A DNA stretch of 64,000 nt from Modestobacter sp. DSM 44400 (GTDB lineage Bacteria; Actinomycetota; Actinomycetes; Mycobacteriales; Geodermatophilaceae), in the NCBI RefSeq assembly GCF_900107175.1, contig NZ_FNOZ01000016.1, forward strand, positions 1 through 64,000, read 5' to 3'. Shown here piece by piece: positions 49,848 through 59,311 of the stretch. The notes under the pieces are model-generated. The model saw only the letters and a program-made list of their open reading frames with translations. It did not search any database and was not told the origin of the DNA. Numbering within the stretch: the stretch's first letter is position 1; each line of letters begins with the position of its first letter. A program made the translations under genes and the position numbers.

Positions 49848-51398
49848 ATGGCCATCACCACCCCACGTCCGGACGACGCCGGGCCGGGAACCGCCGAGGC
49901 CGGTGGACTGCCGGGGCCCGGCGGGCTGCGCCGCACCCTGTCGGTGTGGCAGGCGGTGGGCCTGTCGGTGGCGCTGATGGCGCCCAGCATGGCGGCCAAC
50001 ATCAATCCGCAGGGGACCGCCGGGACGGTCGGCCGCGCCGTGCCACTGGCGTTCCTGCTGGCCGCGATCGGCGTCCTGCTGGTGGCCTACGGCTTCGTCC
50101 GGCTCTGCCAGTACTTCCAGCACGCCGGCTCGGTGTACGCCTTCGTGGGCGCGACCCTGGGCCCTCGGACCGGACTGGCGTCGGGCTTCGGGCTGCTCGG
50201 CACCTACGTCTTCTACGGCGTGGTGACCTCCAGCGCGACCGGCATCTTCGGCACCGCGTTCCTGCAGGCCGTCGGTATCTGGCCCAATCCGCCGTCGTGG
50301 GCGCCGTTCCTGCTGGCCGGGGTCGCGCTGCTCGGTGCGCTGGCGCTCACCATCGCGCCGGCGAAGCGCGGGACGACGGTGCTGCTCACCGTCGAGGGCC
50401 TCACCGTGCTGCTGATCCTGGTCGTCAGCGCGATCGTGCTGGTGCGCCTGGTCTCGGGCAGCGTGCCGGCCGGTGCGCCGTCCCCGGACGCCGGGTTGGA
50501 CCTGTCGGTGTTCACCGTGCCGCCGGGCACCGAGACCTCCGCGGTATTCCTGGGCGTGGTGTTCGGGTTCCTGTCCTTCGCCGGCTTCGAGGCCGCGGCG
50601 ACGCTGGGGGAGGAGGCACGCAACCCGCGCCGGGACATCCCGCGGGCGATCCTCGGGACGGCGGTCTTCGGCGGCGTCTACTTCGTGGTCGTCACGGCCA
50701 TCGAGATGATGGCCTTCGGCACCGACGAGGCCGGCGTTCAGTCGTTCATCGCCTCGCCGTCGCTGCTCGGTGACCTGGGCAGCAGCTACATCGCCGGCTG
50801 GGTCGGCGACGTCATCACGCTGGGCGCGGCGATCAGCGCGTTCGGCAGCTGCCTGGCCTGCGTCGTCGGCGCCGCCCGGCTGACCTTCGCCTTCGCCCGG
50901 GACACCGCACGGAACCCGGGCCGGGCGAGCGGGCTGGCCGCCACCACCGCGGCGGGCACGCCGGCGCTCGCCGCCATCGTCGTCACCGCCGCGATGGCGC
51001 TGGTCCAGCTGGTCTGCGCGGTATTCTTCGACGCCGAGGCCTTCGACACCTTTCTGTGGTCGGGCACCATCGGCACGCTGATCCTGCTGGTGGCCTACCT
51101 GCTCACCACGGTCGGGGCGATCCGGCTGGTGTTCGTGCAGCGGAAGCTGGCGGTGCCGAGGTGGCAGGTCGTCATCCCGGTGCTGGCCCTCGTCGTCCTG
51201 GGCTACACGATCGGGCGCAACGTCGCCCCCTACCCGGCGTACGCCGACGGCCCGGCGTTCTGGTTCCCGATCGTGGCGGGGCTGTGGCTGCTGGTCGGCG
51301 TGGTCGCCGTGCTGGCCGCCCCGGCGCTGGCGCAGCGGGCCGGTGCGGCGCTGACCGCGGCGGAGCTGGGCGGCCTGGAGGCGGTCGACAGCCGCTGA
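49848..51398 (+). CDS. APC-family amino acid/amine permease
   Basis: 516 residues, about twelve to fourteen helices. LSVWQAVGLSVALMAPSMAANINPQ is the typical APC helix 1, and GFLSFAGFEAAATLGEEARNPRRDIPRAI the helix 6/7 motif. AAGGAGG precedes ATG 49848. Divergent from the glutamine-synthetase-like gene, so uptake of the amine or amino acid that the ligase uses is likely. Confidence 0.85.
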   Translation: MAITTPRPDDAGPGTAEAGGLPGPGGLRRTLSVWQAVGLSVALMAPSMAANINPQGTAGTVGRAVPLAFLLAAIGVLLVAYGFVRLCQYFQHAGSVYAFVGATLGPRTGLASGFGLLGTYVFYGVVTSSATGIFGTAFLQAVGIWPNPPSWAPFLLAGVALLGALALTIAPAKRGTTVLLTVEGLTVLLILVVSAIVLVRLVSGSVPAGAPSPDAGLDLSVFTVPPGTETSAVFLGVVFGFLSFAGFEAAATLGEEARNPRRDIPRAILGTAVFGGVYFVVVTAIEMMAFGTDEAGVQSFIASPSLLGDLGSSYIAGWVGDVITLGAAISAFGSCLACVVGAARLTFAFARDTARNPGRASGLAATTAAGTPALAAIVVTAAMALVQLVCAVFFDAEAFDTFLWSGTIGTLILLVAYLLTTVGAIRLVFVQRKLAVPRWQVVIPVLALVVLGYTIGRNVAPYPAYADGPAFWFPIVAGLWLLVGVVAVLAAPALAQRAGAALTAAELGGLEAVDSR

Positions 51399-51423
51399 GC
51401 CGGCGGGCCAGGGCGGTGGCGGG

Positions 51424-52401
51424 TCAGGGCGCTTCGCGGTCGGTCGGCTCGAAGGTGACGTGCACCTGCTCGAACCCCTTGCTGCGCTGCGCCTTGGCCT
51501 GGTCGGTGTAGCTCCGCCGGTCGCCGGGGGTGAGATGGACGTCGTCGGTGAACGGGGTCAGCAGGGCCCGCGGATAGAGCTGGTCCACGCGCACCACGTT
51601 GATCTCCACGCAGAGGACCCCGGCCACCGCGGCGAGGTAGAGGAATGCCAGCAACCCGAGCACCAGGGCGAACACCCCGTTGCTGGCGCTGGCGTTGCCG
51701 ACCACGTAGCTGACGTAGCCCACCCCGAAGGTCTGCAGCAGCTGCCACAGGACGGCGGCGATCAGCGCCCCGGGGGCGACCTGGCGCAGGGTGAGATGCC
51801 GGGCGGTGGCGAGCCGGAACGCGAAGACGAACACGATCGCGTTGACCGCGATCGAGAGCACGAGGACGAGTACCCGCAGCGCCATGCCGAGGGACCCGGC
51901 GTTGCCCGAGCCGAGGGTGGACAGGGCGGTGGTGCCGATGACCGCCAGCCCGGCCGTGCCGAGGAGCAACAGGCTCCGGCCCCGGGCCAGGAACGGGTTG
52001 GGCCGGCTGTTGCGCGGCACCGACCAGGCGGTGTTCATCGCGTACTGGACGGCCTGGGCGACGCCGAGTCCGCCGTAGAGGGAACCGAGGACGCCGATTA
52101 CGACGCCGGCGACGCCCCCGTTGAGCTGCTCGGGTGTGCCCAGCTGTTCTCCCACCACCGGGAACTGGCTGAGCGCGGAGTCGATCAGGCGCGCCTGCAA
52201 CCCCGGGTTCCCGGCCAGGACCGTGCTGAGGATCGTCGAGGACAGCAGCAGGAGTGGGAAGAGCGATACGAACGCGTAGTAGGTGATCAGTGCGGCCAGG
52301 TACGGACCGGAGTCGTCGATGTACTTGTAGACGACCGCGATCGGAAACCCGGCGACCGGGTGTCGACGCTGGAGCCGGTCCAGCTTGTCGGCGAGGGACA
52401 C
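51424..52401 (-). CDS. YihY/BrkB-family inner membrane protein
   Basis: 325 residues from GTG 52401. YLAALITYYAFVSLFPLLLLSSTIL and the six-helix YihY layout (VLWQLLQTFGVGYVSYVVGNASASNGVFALVLGLLAFLYL) are diagnostic. The function is not settled; related proteins were once called RNase BN. The C-terminus is a soluble tail with charged residues. Confidence 0.85.
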   Translation of the reverse strand: MSLADKLDRLQRRHPVAGFPIAVVYKYIDDSGPYLAALITYYAFVSLFPLLLLSSTILSTVLAGNPGLQARLIDSALSQFPVVGEQLGTPEQLNGGVAGVVIGVLGSLYGGLGVAQAVQYAMNTAWSVPRNSRPNPFLARGRSLLLLGTAGLAVIGTTALSTLGSGNAGSLGMALRVLVLVLSIAVNAIVFVFAFRLATARHLTLRQVAPGALIAAVLWQLLQTFGVGYVSYVVGNASASNGVFALVLGLLAFLYLAAVAGVLCVEINVVRVDQLYPRALLTPFTDDVHLTPGDRRSYTDQAKAQRSKGFEQVHVTFEPTDREAP

Positions 52402-52491
52402 GGGCGGAGTGCACCACGTTCGCGGGTTGCCCACCACGGCAGGACGTCCGGGACGGAGCGGCCGCTGCGCCCGATGGGGGACGATGGGCTC

Positions 52492-54534
52492 ATGCGTCTC
52501 CTCTTTCGGCTGCTCCTCGCGCTGGCCGCCGGCCTGCTCGCCGTCCTCGTGGGCGCCGGCCCGGCACTCGCCGTCGCCCCGTTCGCGCCGACCGACCAGA
52601 TCACCGACCAGGTCGGAGTTCTTGACGGCGGTGAGCAGGACACGGTGCAGGCCGCCCTCGATGCGCTCCGCGACGACGACGGCACCCAGCTGTACGTCGT
52701 CTACGTCGACTCCTTCGACGGGCTGTCCCCCGCCGACTGGGCCAAGCAGTCGTTCCAGCTGCGCGGGATGGGCGCCGGCGACGTGCTGTTCGCGGTGGCG
52801 ACCGGCACCCGGAACTACGGCCACTGGGAGCAGGACTTCCGGCTCACCGGGGACCAGGTCGACGAGCTCATCGTGTCCGACGTGGAGCCTCGCCTGGCCG
52901 AGGACGACTGGGCCGGGGCGGCCGTGGCGCTGGCCGAGGGACTGCAGCCTGGCAGCGGCGGAGCCGGCGCCCTTGCGGTCATCGCCGGGGTCGCGGTCGT
53001 CGGTGGCGGTGGGTACGTGCTGGTCCGCAACCGGAACCGCAAGAAGGCGACCGCCGCCTCGGCCCGCGCCGCCGACGAGCAGGCCGCCGCCGAGGCTGCC
53101 GCCCGCGACCCGCACAACGGGACGTCGACCGAGCAGCTGACCTTCCGGGCGAGCGAGGAACTGCTGGCCCTCGACGAGGCGGTGAAGACATCCGAGCTGG
53201 ACCTGACCTACGCCCGCACGCAGTACGGCGACGAGCCGGTCGCCGGGTTCGGAGAGGCGCTGGACCAGTCGAAGACCGAGCTGTCCCGGGCTTTCGCCAT
53301 CCGGCAGGAGCTGGACGACGACATCCCCGAAGACGAGCCGACCCAGCGCCGGATGCTCACCGAACTCCTCCAGCTGACCGCCGCCGCCGACGCGCGGCTG
53401 CGCAGCCAGGCCGAGGCCTACGCGCGGTTGCGGGGGCTGGAGCAGAACGCCCCCCAGGCACTGGCTGAGCTCGGCCCGGCAGCCGAGGCGCTCCGGGCCC
53501 GGGTCCCGGCGGTGGAGCGGACCCTGGCCGACCTCCAGCAGCGCTACGCCCGGACGGCGTGGTCGGCGGTCGCCGACAACGTGACCGAGGCCCGGTCCCG
53601 ACTGGACCTGGCCGAGCAGTTCGTCAGCCACGGACAGGCCGAGCTCGACGCCGGCCGGTCGGCCGGTGCCGTTCCGGCGATCCGCGCCGCCGAGGACGCG
53701 CTGGCGCAGAGCCGGACGCTGCTCGACGCGGTCGGCCGGCTCGCCGGCGACCTCCAGGACGTCGGGCCACGGTTCGAAGCGGTCCGCGCCGAGACCGAGA
53801 AGGACATCGCCGAGGCGCGCACGCTGCTGCACCGCGGCGTCGACACCCCCGGGCTGCAGGAGCAGTTGGCCCGCGCCGAGAGCGCTCTCGCCAGCTGCAC
53901 AGCCGCGCTGCGCGCGGGCTCGGGGACGCCTGCGGACCCGCTGGCCGTCGTCCGTCAGCTCGACGAGGCCGACCTGGCGCTGGAGGCGGCGCTCGAGCCG
54001 GCCCGGGACGACCGGCAGCAGCAGGCGCGGGCCGGCGCCCACTTCCAGCAGGCCGTGCAGGCTGCGGTCGGCTCGGTGACGGCGGCTGGGGACTTCATCG
54101 CCACCCGTCGCGGCGCGGTGGGCAGTGCCGCACGCACCCGGCTGGCCGAGGCCGAGCGGCACCTGGACAGCGCGCTGCGGACGGGCAAGGCCGACCCGCT
54201 TGCGGCTCTGCGCAGCGCCCAGCGCGCCGACACGCTCGCCCAGCAGGCCCTCCAGACCGCCGAGCAGGACGTGTTCGACTACCAGAACGGCGGCGGCTAC
54301 GGCGGCGGCTACGGGGGTGGCTACGGCGGCGGGTACCGGCGCGGCTACGGCGGCGGTGGCTTCGGCGGCGGTCTGGCCGGTGGGCTGCTCGGCGGCATGA
54401 TCCTGGGCGGGCTGGGCGGTGGCTTCGGCGGCGGTTTCGGCGGCGGCGGCGGCGGCGACTTCGGCGGCGGCGGCGACTTCGGCGGCGGCGGTGACTTCGG
54501 CGGCGGCGGGGACGGCGGCGGCGGCAGCTTCTGA
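52492..54534 (+). CDS. TPM-domain membrane protein with coiled coil and Gly-rich tail
   Basis: 680 residues. Signal peptide (LLFRLLLALAAGLLAVLVGAGPALA), a TPM domain at about 30-155 (DQVGVLDGGEQDTVQAAL, GMGAGDVLFAVATGTRNYG), one membrane helix (ALAVIAGVAVVGGGGYVLV), then about 350 residues of Ala/Leu/Glu/Arg-rich helices likely forming a coiled coil. The end is a Gly-rich region with GGGY and GGGDF repeats. ATG 52492 was chosen because the signal peptide starts there; ATG 52474 is possible. Role unknown; TPM proteins act in membrane repair and envelope stress. Confidence 0.8.
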   Translation: MRLLFRLLLALAAGLLAVLVGAGPALAVAPFAPTDQITDQVGVLDGGEQDTVQAALDALRDDDGTQLYVVYVDSFDGLSPADWAKQSFQLRGMGAGDVLFAVATGTRNYGHWEQDFRLTGDQVDELIVSDVEPRLAEDDWAGAAVALAEGLQPGSGGAGALAVIAGVAVVGGGGYVLVRNRNRKKATAASARAADEQAAAEAAARDPHNGTSTEQLTFRASEELLALDEAVKTSELDLTYARTQYGDEPVAGFGEALDQSKTELSRAFAIRQELDDDIPEDEPTQRRMLTELLQLTAAADARLRSQAEAYARLRGLEQNAPQALAELGPAAEALRARVPAVERTLADLQQRYARTAWSAVADNVTEARSRLDLAEQFVSHGQAELDAGRSAGAVPAIRAAEDALAQSRTLLDAVGRLAGDLQDVGPRFEAVRAETEKDIAEARTLLHRGVDTPGLQEQLARAESALASCTAALRAGSGTPADPLAVVRQLDEADLALEAALEPARDDRQQQARAGAHFQQAVQAAVGSVTAAGDFIATRRGAVGSAARTRLAEAERHLDSALRTGKADPLAALRSAQRADTLAQQALQTAEQDVFDYQNGGGYGGGYGGGYGGGYRRGYGGGGFGGGLAGGLLGGMILGGLGGGFGGGFGGGGGGDFGGGGDFGGGGDFGGGGDGGGGSF

Positions 54535-54576
54535 CCGGGGGCGCAGGCGTCGTCCCGAACCGACAGACTGTCAGGC

Positions 54577-55698
54577 GTGAGTGATCTGGATCCCGATCTC
54601 GCTGCCCTGCCGCTGGTCGACCACCACTGTCACGGCCTGGTGCGCCGCGACCTCGACCGGCCCGAGTTCGAGGCGATGCTCACCGAGGCCGCCGGGCCGA
54701 GCGCGCTGGGCGGGTCGCTGTTCGACTCGCAGATCGGCTTCGCCGTCCGCCGGTGGTGCGCCCCGGTGCTCGACCTGCCGGCGCACGCCCCGGCCGATGA
54801 CTACCTGGCCCGGCGGGCCGAACTCGGCGCGGACGAGGTCAACCGCCGGCTGATGGCCGCGACGGGCACGCAGACGTTCCTGCTCGACACCGGCTATCTG
54901 CCCGAGCCGATCACCACTCCGAACGAACTCGCGGCGCTGACCGGCGGTACCGCCCGGGAGATCGTCCGGCTCGAGGCCGTTGCCCAGGACGTGCTGGCCT
55001 CCTCCGGCGCGGCCGGCTTCGCCGCGCAGTTCCGCGCGCAGCTCGCCCGGCGCTGCGCCGGGGCGGCCGGGGTGAAGTCGATCGCCGCCTATCGGGTGGG
55101 GCTGGAGCTGGAGGGCACCCGCCCGACCGACGCCGAGGTGACCGCCGCCGCAGACCGGCTGCTCACCTCCGGCGGCCCGCTCCGGGTGGCCGATCCGGTG
55201 CTGCACCGCTTCCTGGTCTGGTCCGGCATCGACCTGCGGATGCCCGTGCAGTTCCACGTCGGCTACGGCGACGCCGACGTCGACCTGCACCGCTGCGACC
55301 CGCTGCTACTCACCGACCTGCTGCGGGCCACCGAGCCGGCCGGCGTCCCGATGCTGTTGCTGCACAACTACCCGTTCCACCGGCACGCCGGCTTCCTGGC
55401 CCAGGTGTTCGGGCACGTCTTCGTCGACGTCGGGCTGGCCACCCACAATCTCGGCTCCCGCGCCCCGGCGATCCTCGCCGAGCTGCTGGAACTCGCCCCG
55501 TTCGGCAAGGTGCTGTTCTCCTCCGACGCCTTCGGCCTGGCGGAGCTGTACCTGCTCGGCACGGTGCTGTTCCGCCGCGGGCTGGGCCGGTTGCTGGCCG
55601 AGGGGGTCGCCGACGACGCGTGGACGGCGGCCGACGCGGCGCGGGTGGCGGAGATGATCGGCGCGGGCAACGCCCGGCGCGCCTACCGGCTCGGCTGA
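54577..55698 (+). CDS. Amidohydrolase family protein (FluG N-domain-like)
   Basis: 373 residues from GTG 54577. TIM-barrel amidohydrolase with LVDHHCHGLVRRDL at the start, QFHVGYGDADVD, HNYPFHRHAGFLAQVF, VFVDVGLATHN and LFSSDAFGLAELYLLG. Fungal FluG fuses such a domain to a glutamine-synthetase domain; here a glutamine-synthetase-like ligase lies 5 kb away. It may hydrolyse a gamma-glutamyl amide or a related product. Confidence 0.78.
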   Translation: MSDLDPDLAALPLVDHHCHGLVRRDLDRPEFEAMLTEAAGPSALGGSLFDSQIGFAVRRWCAPVLDLPAHAPADDYLARRAELGADEVNRRLMAATGTQTFLLDTGYLPEPITTPNELAALTGGTAREIVRLEAVAQDVLASSGAAGFAAQFRAQLARRCAGAAGVKSIAAYRVGLELEGTRPTDAEVTAAADRLLTSGGPLRVADPVLHRFLVWSGIDLRMPVQFHVGYGDADVDLHRCDPLLLTDLLRATEPAGVPMLLLHNYPFHRHAGFLAQVFGHVFVDVGLATHNLGSRAPAILAELLELAPFGKVLFSSDAFGLAELYLLGTVLFRRGLGRLLAEGVADDAWTAADAARVAEMIGAGNARRAYRLG

Positions 55699-55745
55699 CC
55701 GGGTCCCCGTTCCACGCCCGGACCCGCCCCGGCGAAGATGGCCCG

Positions 55746-57008
55746 GTGCCCGCCGTCGAGACCCCCGCCCCCCTGCTCACGGGAGAACCCCCACCCGAGC
55801 TGCTGGCCTGGTACGAGCGGCTGTCCGCCGCGGTCCACGCGGAGCTGCCCGCGGCCGTCGAGCTGCGGCACCAGCTGCACGCCGACCCGCGGCTGTCCGG
55901 CTCCGAGGAGGACACCGCGGCGGCCGTCGTCGCGGCCCTCGGCGTGGGGAAGGGGCGCACCGTCGCCGGGACCGGCCGGCTGGTGCGGATCCGGGGCGGT
56001 GCGGGACCCAGCGTGGCCCTGCGTGCCGAGCTCGACGGGCTGGCGGTCCACGAGCAGACCGGTGTGCCGTGGGCGGCGACGAACGGCGTCATGCACGCCT
56101 GCGGACACGACGCCCACCTGGCCGGCCTGGTCGCCGTCGGCCGCGCCGTCGCCCGGGTCGGCGGGCCGGCACCGCTGCTCGCCGTCCTCCAGCCGCGCGA
56201 GGAGCAGGCCCCCTCCGGCGCCCGGGACGTCGCCGACTCCGGCGCGCTCACCGAGGAAGGCGTCGGCCCGATCATCGCCGTCCACGTCCAACCGGAGCTC
56301 CCCGCCGGCGTGGTCAACGCCACCCCCGGCCCGGTCAACGCCGCCACCGACGAGTTCACGATCACCGTTGTCGGCTCCGGCGGGCACGGCGGCTACCCGC
56401 ACACCACCGTCGACCCGGTGCTCGCCCTCTGCGCCCTGGTGGTCAACCTGCAGCAGCTGGTCAGCCGGCGCATCGACCCGACCGTGGGCGCCGTCCTGGC
56501 GGTCACCCAGCTCGACGCCGGGTCAGCCTTCAACGTCGTCCCGGACACCGCCCGCGCCCGCGGCGGCCTGCGGGTGATGCGCGAGGAGGACCGGACGAGG
56601 TTGCTCCGGGCGCTCGCCGACGCAGCCGAGCACACCGCCGCCGCGTACGGCTGCACCGCCACCGTGCACACCGAGAGCAACGAGCCGGTGCTGGCCAACG
56701 ACCCGGAGCTGGCACGGGCGGCGGTTACCTGGCTGGGCCGCAGCGGCGTCCCGGTGGACGACACGTTCCGATCCTTCGGCGCCGATGACTTCTCCCACTT
56801 CAGCTCCGCGCACCGGTCCCTGATGCTCTTCCTGGGCGTCGCCGGCGGTGACGAGGGCGCCGACGGGCGCCGCCCCGGTCTGCACTCGCCGCGCTTCCTG
56901 CCCGGCGACCACGTCGTCGGCCGGGTCGCCGACGCCCTGCTGGCCGGCTACCTGGCCGGCGCCGAACTGCTCGGGCCGGTGCCGTTGCCACCCGGGGAGG
57001 ACGCATGA
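55746..57008 (+). CDS. M20-family amidohydrolase (aminoacylase/hippurate-hydrolase type)
   Basis: 420 residues from GTG 55746. MHACGHDAHLAGLVAVG (Zn-binding HACGHD), LQPREEQAPSGARD with the Glu pair, GSGGHGGYPHTTVDPV dimer loop, and LHSPRFLP at the end match the IAA-amidohydrolase/aminoacylase group. These cut N-acyl amino acids. The downstream gene overlaps its stop. Together with the amidohydrolase it suggests stepwise opening of amide-linked compounds. Confidence 0.85.
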   Translation: MPAVETPAPLLTGEPPPELLAWYERLSAAVHAELPAAVELRHQLHADPRLSGSEEDTAAAVVAALGVGKGRTVAGTGRLVRIRGGAGPSVALRAELDGLAVHEQTGVPWAATNGVMHACGHDAHLAGLVAVGRAVARVGGPAPLLAVLQPREEQAPSGARDVADSGALTEEGVGPIIAVHVQPELPAGVVNATPGPVNAATDEFTITVVGSGGHGGYPHTTVDPVLALCALVVNLQQLVSRRIDPTVGAVLAVTQLDAGSAFNVVPDTARARGGLRVMREEDRTRLLRALADAAEHTAAAYGCTATVHTESNEPVLANDPELARAAVTWLGRSGVPVDDTFRSFGADDFSHFSSAHRSLMLFLGVAGGDEGADGRRPGLHSPRFLPGDHVVGRVADALLAGYLAGAELLGPVPLPPGEDA

Positions 57009-57979
57009 CCACCCGGCCGGTCGCAGAGATCGCCGACCGCTACCGTTGGTTCGCCCAGGTCGAGGCCGCGGGCGTCTCCCCGCTGTACGAGGCCTTCGCG
57101 GCGAGCATCGCCGCGGACGCCGACGTGCTCGCCTTCCTCGCCGACCTGCCGGCCGGCAAGCAGCAGCCGAACCTGCTGCTGGCGGCGCTGCAGTACCTGC
57201 ACGGGACGGCGACGAGCTACCCCGAACTGCGCAATTGGGTGCTCGAGGACGCCGACCGGGTGCGGACCACGATGCTCACCCACGCGACGCAGACCAACGA
57301 ACCGGCCCGGTGCGCCGCCCTGCTGCCGCTGCTGGCCGGCTTTTCCGAGCCTCTGACGCTGATCGAGGTCGGCGCCTCGGCCGGCCTGTGCCTGTACCCC
57401 GACCGCTACGCCTACGACTACGGCGGCCACCTGGTCGGCGGGCCGAGCCCGGTCACGCTGAGCTGCGAACTCAGCGGCCCGGTGCCGGTGCCGGCGCGGG
57501 TCCCGAAGGTCGTGGCGCGCATGGGCGTCGACCTGAACCCGCTCGACCCCGCCGACCCTGACGATCGGGCCTGGCTCCACGCGCTGATCTGGCCCGGCCA
57601 CCCCGAGCGGCGGTCCCGGCTGGACGCCGCCCTCGACCTCGCGGCCGCGGAACCGGCCACGATGTTCACCGGGCACCTGCTCGACCAGCTGCCTGTCGCG
57701 GTCGCTGCCGCACCGGCCGCCAGCACCACCGTGGTCTTCCACACCGCCGTGCTGGCCTACCTCAGCGATGACGACAAGGCCGCCTTCATCGCGCTGGTCG
57801 GTGGGCTGCCGGTGCGCTGGATCTCCCAGGAGGGCCTCGGCGTGCTCCCCGCCGTCCGCGACCGGCTGCCGGCCCCGGCACCGGGCGACCGTGCGCAGCT
57901 GGTCCTCGCCCTGGACGGCGAGCCGGTCGCGCGCACCGCTCCGCACGGCGGGCGGCTGGACTGGCTGGCGGCCACCTAG
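57005..57979 (+). CDS. DUF2332 family protein
   Basis: 324 residues. ADRYRWFAQVEAAGVSPLYEAFA at the start, LPAGKQQPNLLLAALQYLHGTA, NEPARCAALLPLLAGFSEPLTLIEVGASAGLCL and VVFHTAVLAYLSDDDKAAF are the DUF2332 pattern. The VGASAGLCL block resembles the glycine motif of methyltransferases, but no activity is known. ATGA overlap with the M20 gene. Confidence 0.85.
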   Translation: MTTRPVAEIADRYRWFAQVEAAGVSPLYEAFAASIAADADVLAFLADLPAGKQQPNLLLAALQYLHGTATSYPELRNWVLEDADRVRTTMLTHATQTNEPARCAALLPLLAGFSEPLTLIEVGASAGLCLYPDRYAYDYGGHLVGGPSPVTLSCELSGPVPVPARVPKVVARMGVDLNPLDPADPDDRAWLHALIWPGHPERRSRLDAALDLAAAEPATMFTGHLLDQLPVAVAAAPAASTTVVFHTAVLAYLSDDDKAAFIALVGGLPVRWISQEGLGVLPAVRDRLPAPAPGDRAQLVLALDGEPVARTAPHGGRLDWLAAT

Positions 57980-57988
57980 CCTGACCGG

Positions 57989-59296
57989 GTGACGGCCCAC
58001 TCCCACGGATCCGACGCCGACGCCCCGCCGGACGCGGCCGCGCTGGGTCGCCGCCGGCGGGCGGTGCAGCTCATGCTCTTGGTGCTCGTCCCGATCGGCC
58101 TGGCCACCGTCGTCGGGCTGGTCGTGCTGTGGCCCAGTGGCGAGCAGAGCGCCGCCCAGCAGGCGGCCGACTCGTTCTACCCGCCCGGAACGACGTACCC
58201 GACGGCCACGGTGATGTCCCTGGAGAGCCAGCAGTGCGGCCAGGCGACGTCCGGCGGACAGGACCTCACCTGCGCGGTCGCGGTGCTCGTCGTCGGCGAG
58301 GGGGAGGGCGAGGGCGACTACGTCCAGGTCGAGCTGCCGCCCGAGGTCGTCGCGATGGACGTCGAGGTCGGCGACGAGCTGGTGCTCGACCGCGACCCGG
58401 GCGTCGACGGCGGCGGGCCGACCTACCAGTTCCAGGACTTCGCCCGCGGCACCCCGATCGTCGTGCTGGCCCTCGCGTTCGTGCTGGTCGTGGCCCTGGT
58501 CGCCCGGCTGCGCGGTGTGCTGGCGATCGTCGGGCTGGGCTTCGCCTTCCTCGTCCTGCTGACCTTCATGCTGCCCGCGCTGCTGGCCGGCGGGTCACCG
58601 ATGTGGGTCACCCTGGTCGGCTCCTCGGCGATCATGTTCGTCGTCCTCTACCTGGCGCACGGCTTCTCCGCCCGGACGACGACCGCGTTGCTCGGCACCC
58701 TGGCCGGGCTGGCCCTCACCGCGGTGCTGGGCTCGGTCGCGGTGGCTGCCGCCCGGCTGACCGGCTTCGCCAGCGAGGCCACGCTGCAGCTGCAGCAGTA
58801 CGACCCGACGCTGGACTTCACCGGCCTCGTACTGGCCGGCATGGCCGTGGCCGGACTCGGCGTCCTCAACGACGTCACCATCACCCAGGCCTCCGCGGTG
58901 TGGCAGCTGCACGAGGTGTCGCCGGGGATGAGCTGGCGGGAGCTGTTCGGCCGGGGCATGGCGATCGGCCGGGACCACATCGCCTCCACGATCTACACGA
59001 TCGTCTTCGCCTACGCCGGGGCCGCACTGCCGCTGCTCCTGCTGTTCGAGATCTACCAGCGGCCGTTCTGGACGGTCCTCACCGGCATGCAGGTCGGTGA
59101 GGAGGTCATCCGCACCCTGGTCGGCGCCATCGCGCTCGTGCTCGCCGTCCCGTTGACCACGGTGGTGGGCGCGCTGATCGCCGCCAGGGCAGCGACCGCG
59201 CCACCGGCCGCTGGAACCCCACCGGTGCCGGCACCCGCCCGGGAACGCAGGGCTGAACCACGGGACGCGCTGCCGGATCGACCGCGCCGGGACTGA
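57989..59296 (+). CDS. YibE/F family membrane protein
   Basis: 435 residues from GTG 57989. One N-terminal helix, an extracytoplasmic beta region (YPTATVMSLESQQCG, VQVELPPEVVAMDVEVGDELVL), then about seven helices containing GLVLAGMAVAGLGVLNDVTITQASAVWQL, the YibE/F hallmark. A permease role is suspected. It ends in a basic Pro-rich tail, 15 bp from the convergent glycoside hydrolase gene. Confidence 0.85.
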   Translation: MTAHSHGSDADAPPDAAALGRRRRAVQLMLLVLVPIGLATVVGLVVLWPSGEQSAAQQAADSFYPPGTTYPTATVMSLESQQCGQATSGGQDLTCAVAVLVVGEGEGEGDYVQVELPPEVVAMDVEVGDELVLDRDPGVDGGGPTYQFQDFARGTPIVVLALAFVLVVALVARLRGVLAIVGLGFAFLVLLTFMLPALLAGGSPMWVTLVGSSAIMFVVLYLAHGFSARTTTALLGTLAGLALTAVLGSVAVAAARLTGFASEATLQLQQYDPTLDFTGLVLAGMAVAGLGVLNDVTITQASAVWQLHEVSPGMSWRELFGRGMAIGRDHIASTIYTIVFAYAGAALPLLLLFEIYQRPFWTVLTGMQVGEEVIRTLVGAIALVLAVPLTTVVGALIAARAATAPPAAGTPPVPAPARERRAEPRDALPDRPRRD

Positions 59297-59311
59297 CCCG
59301 GATCCGGCGGC

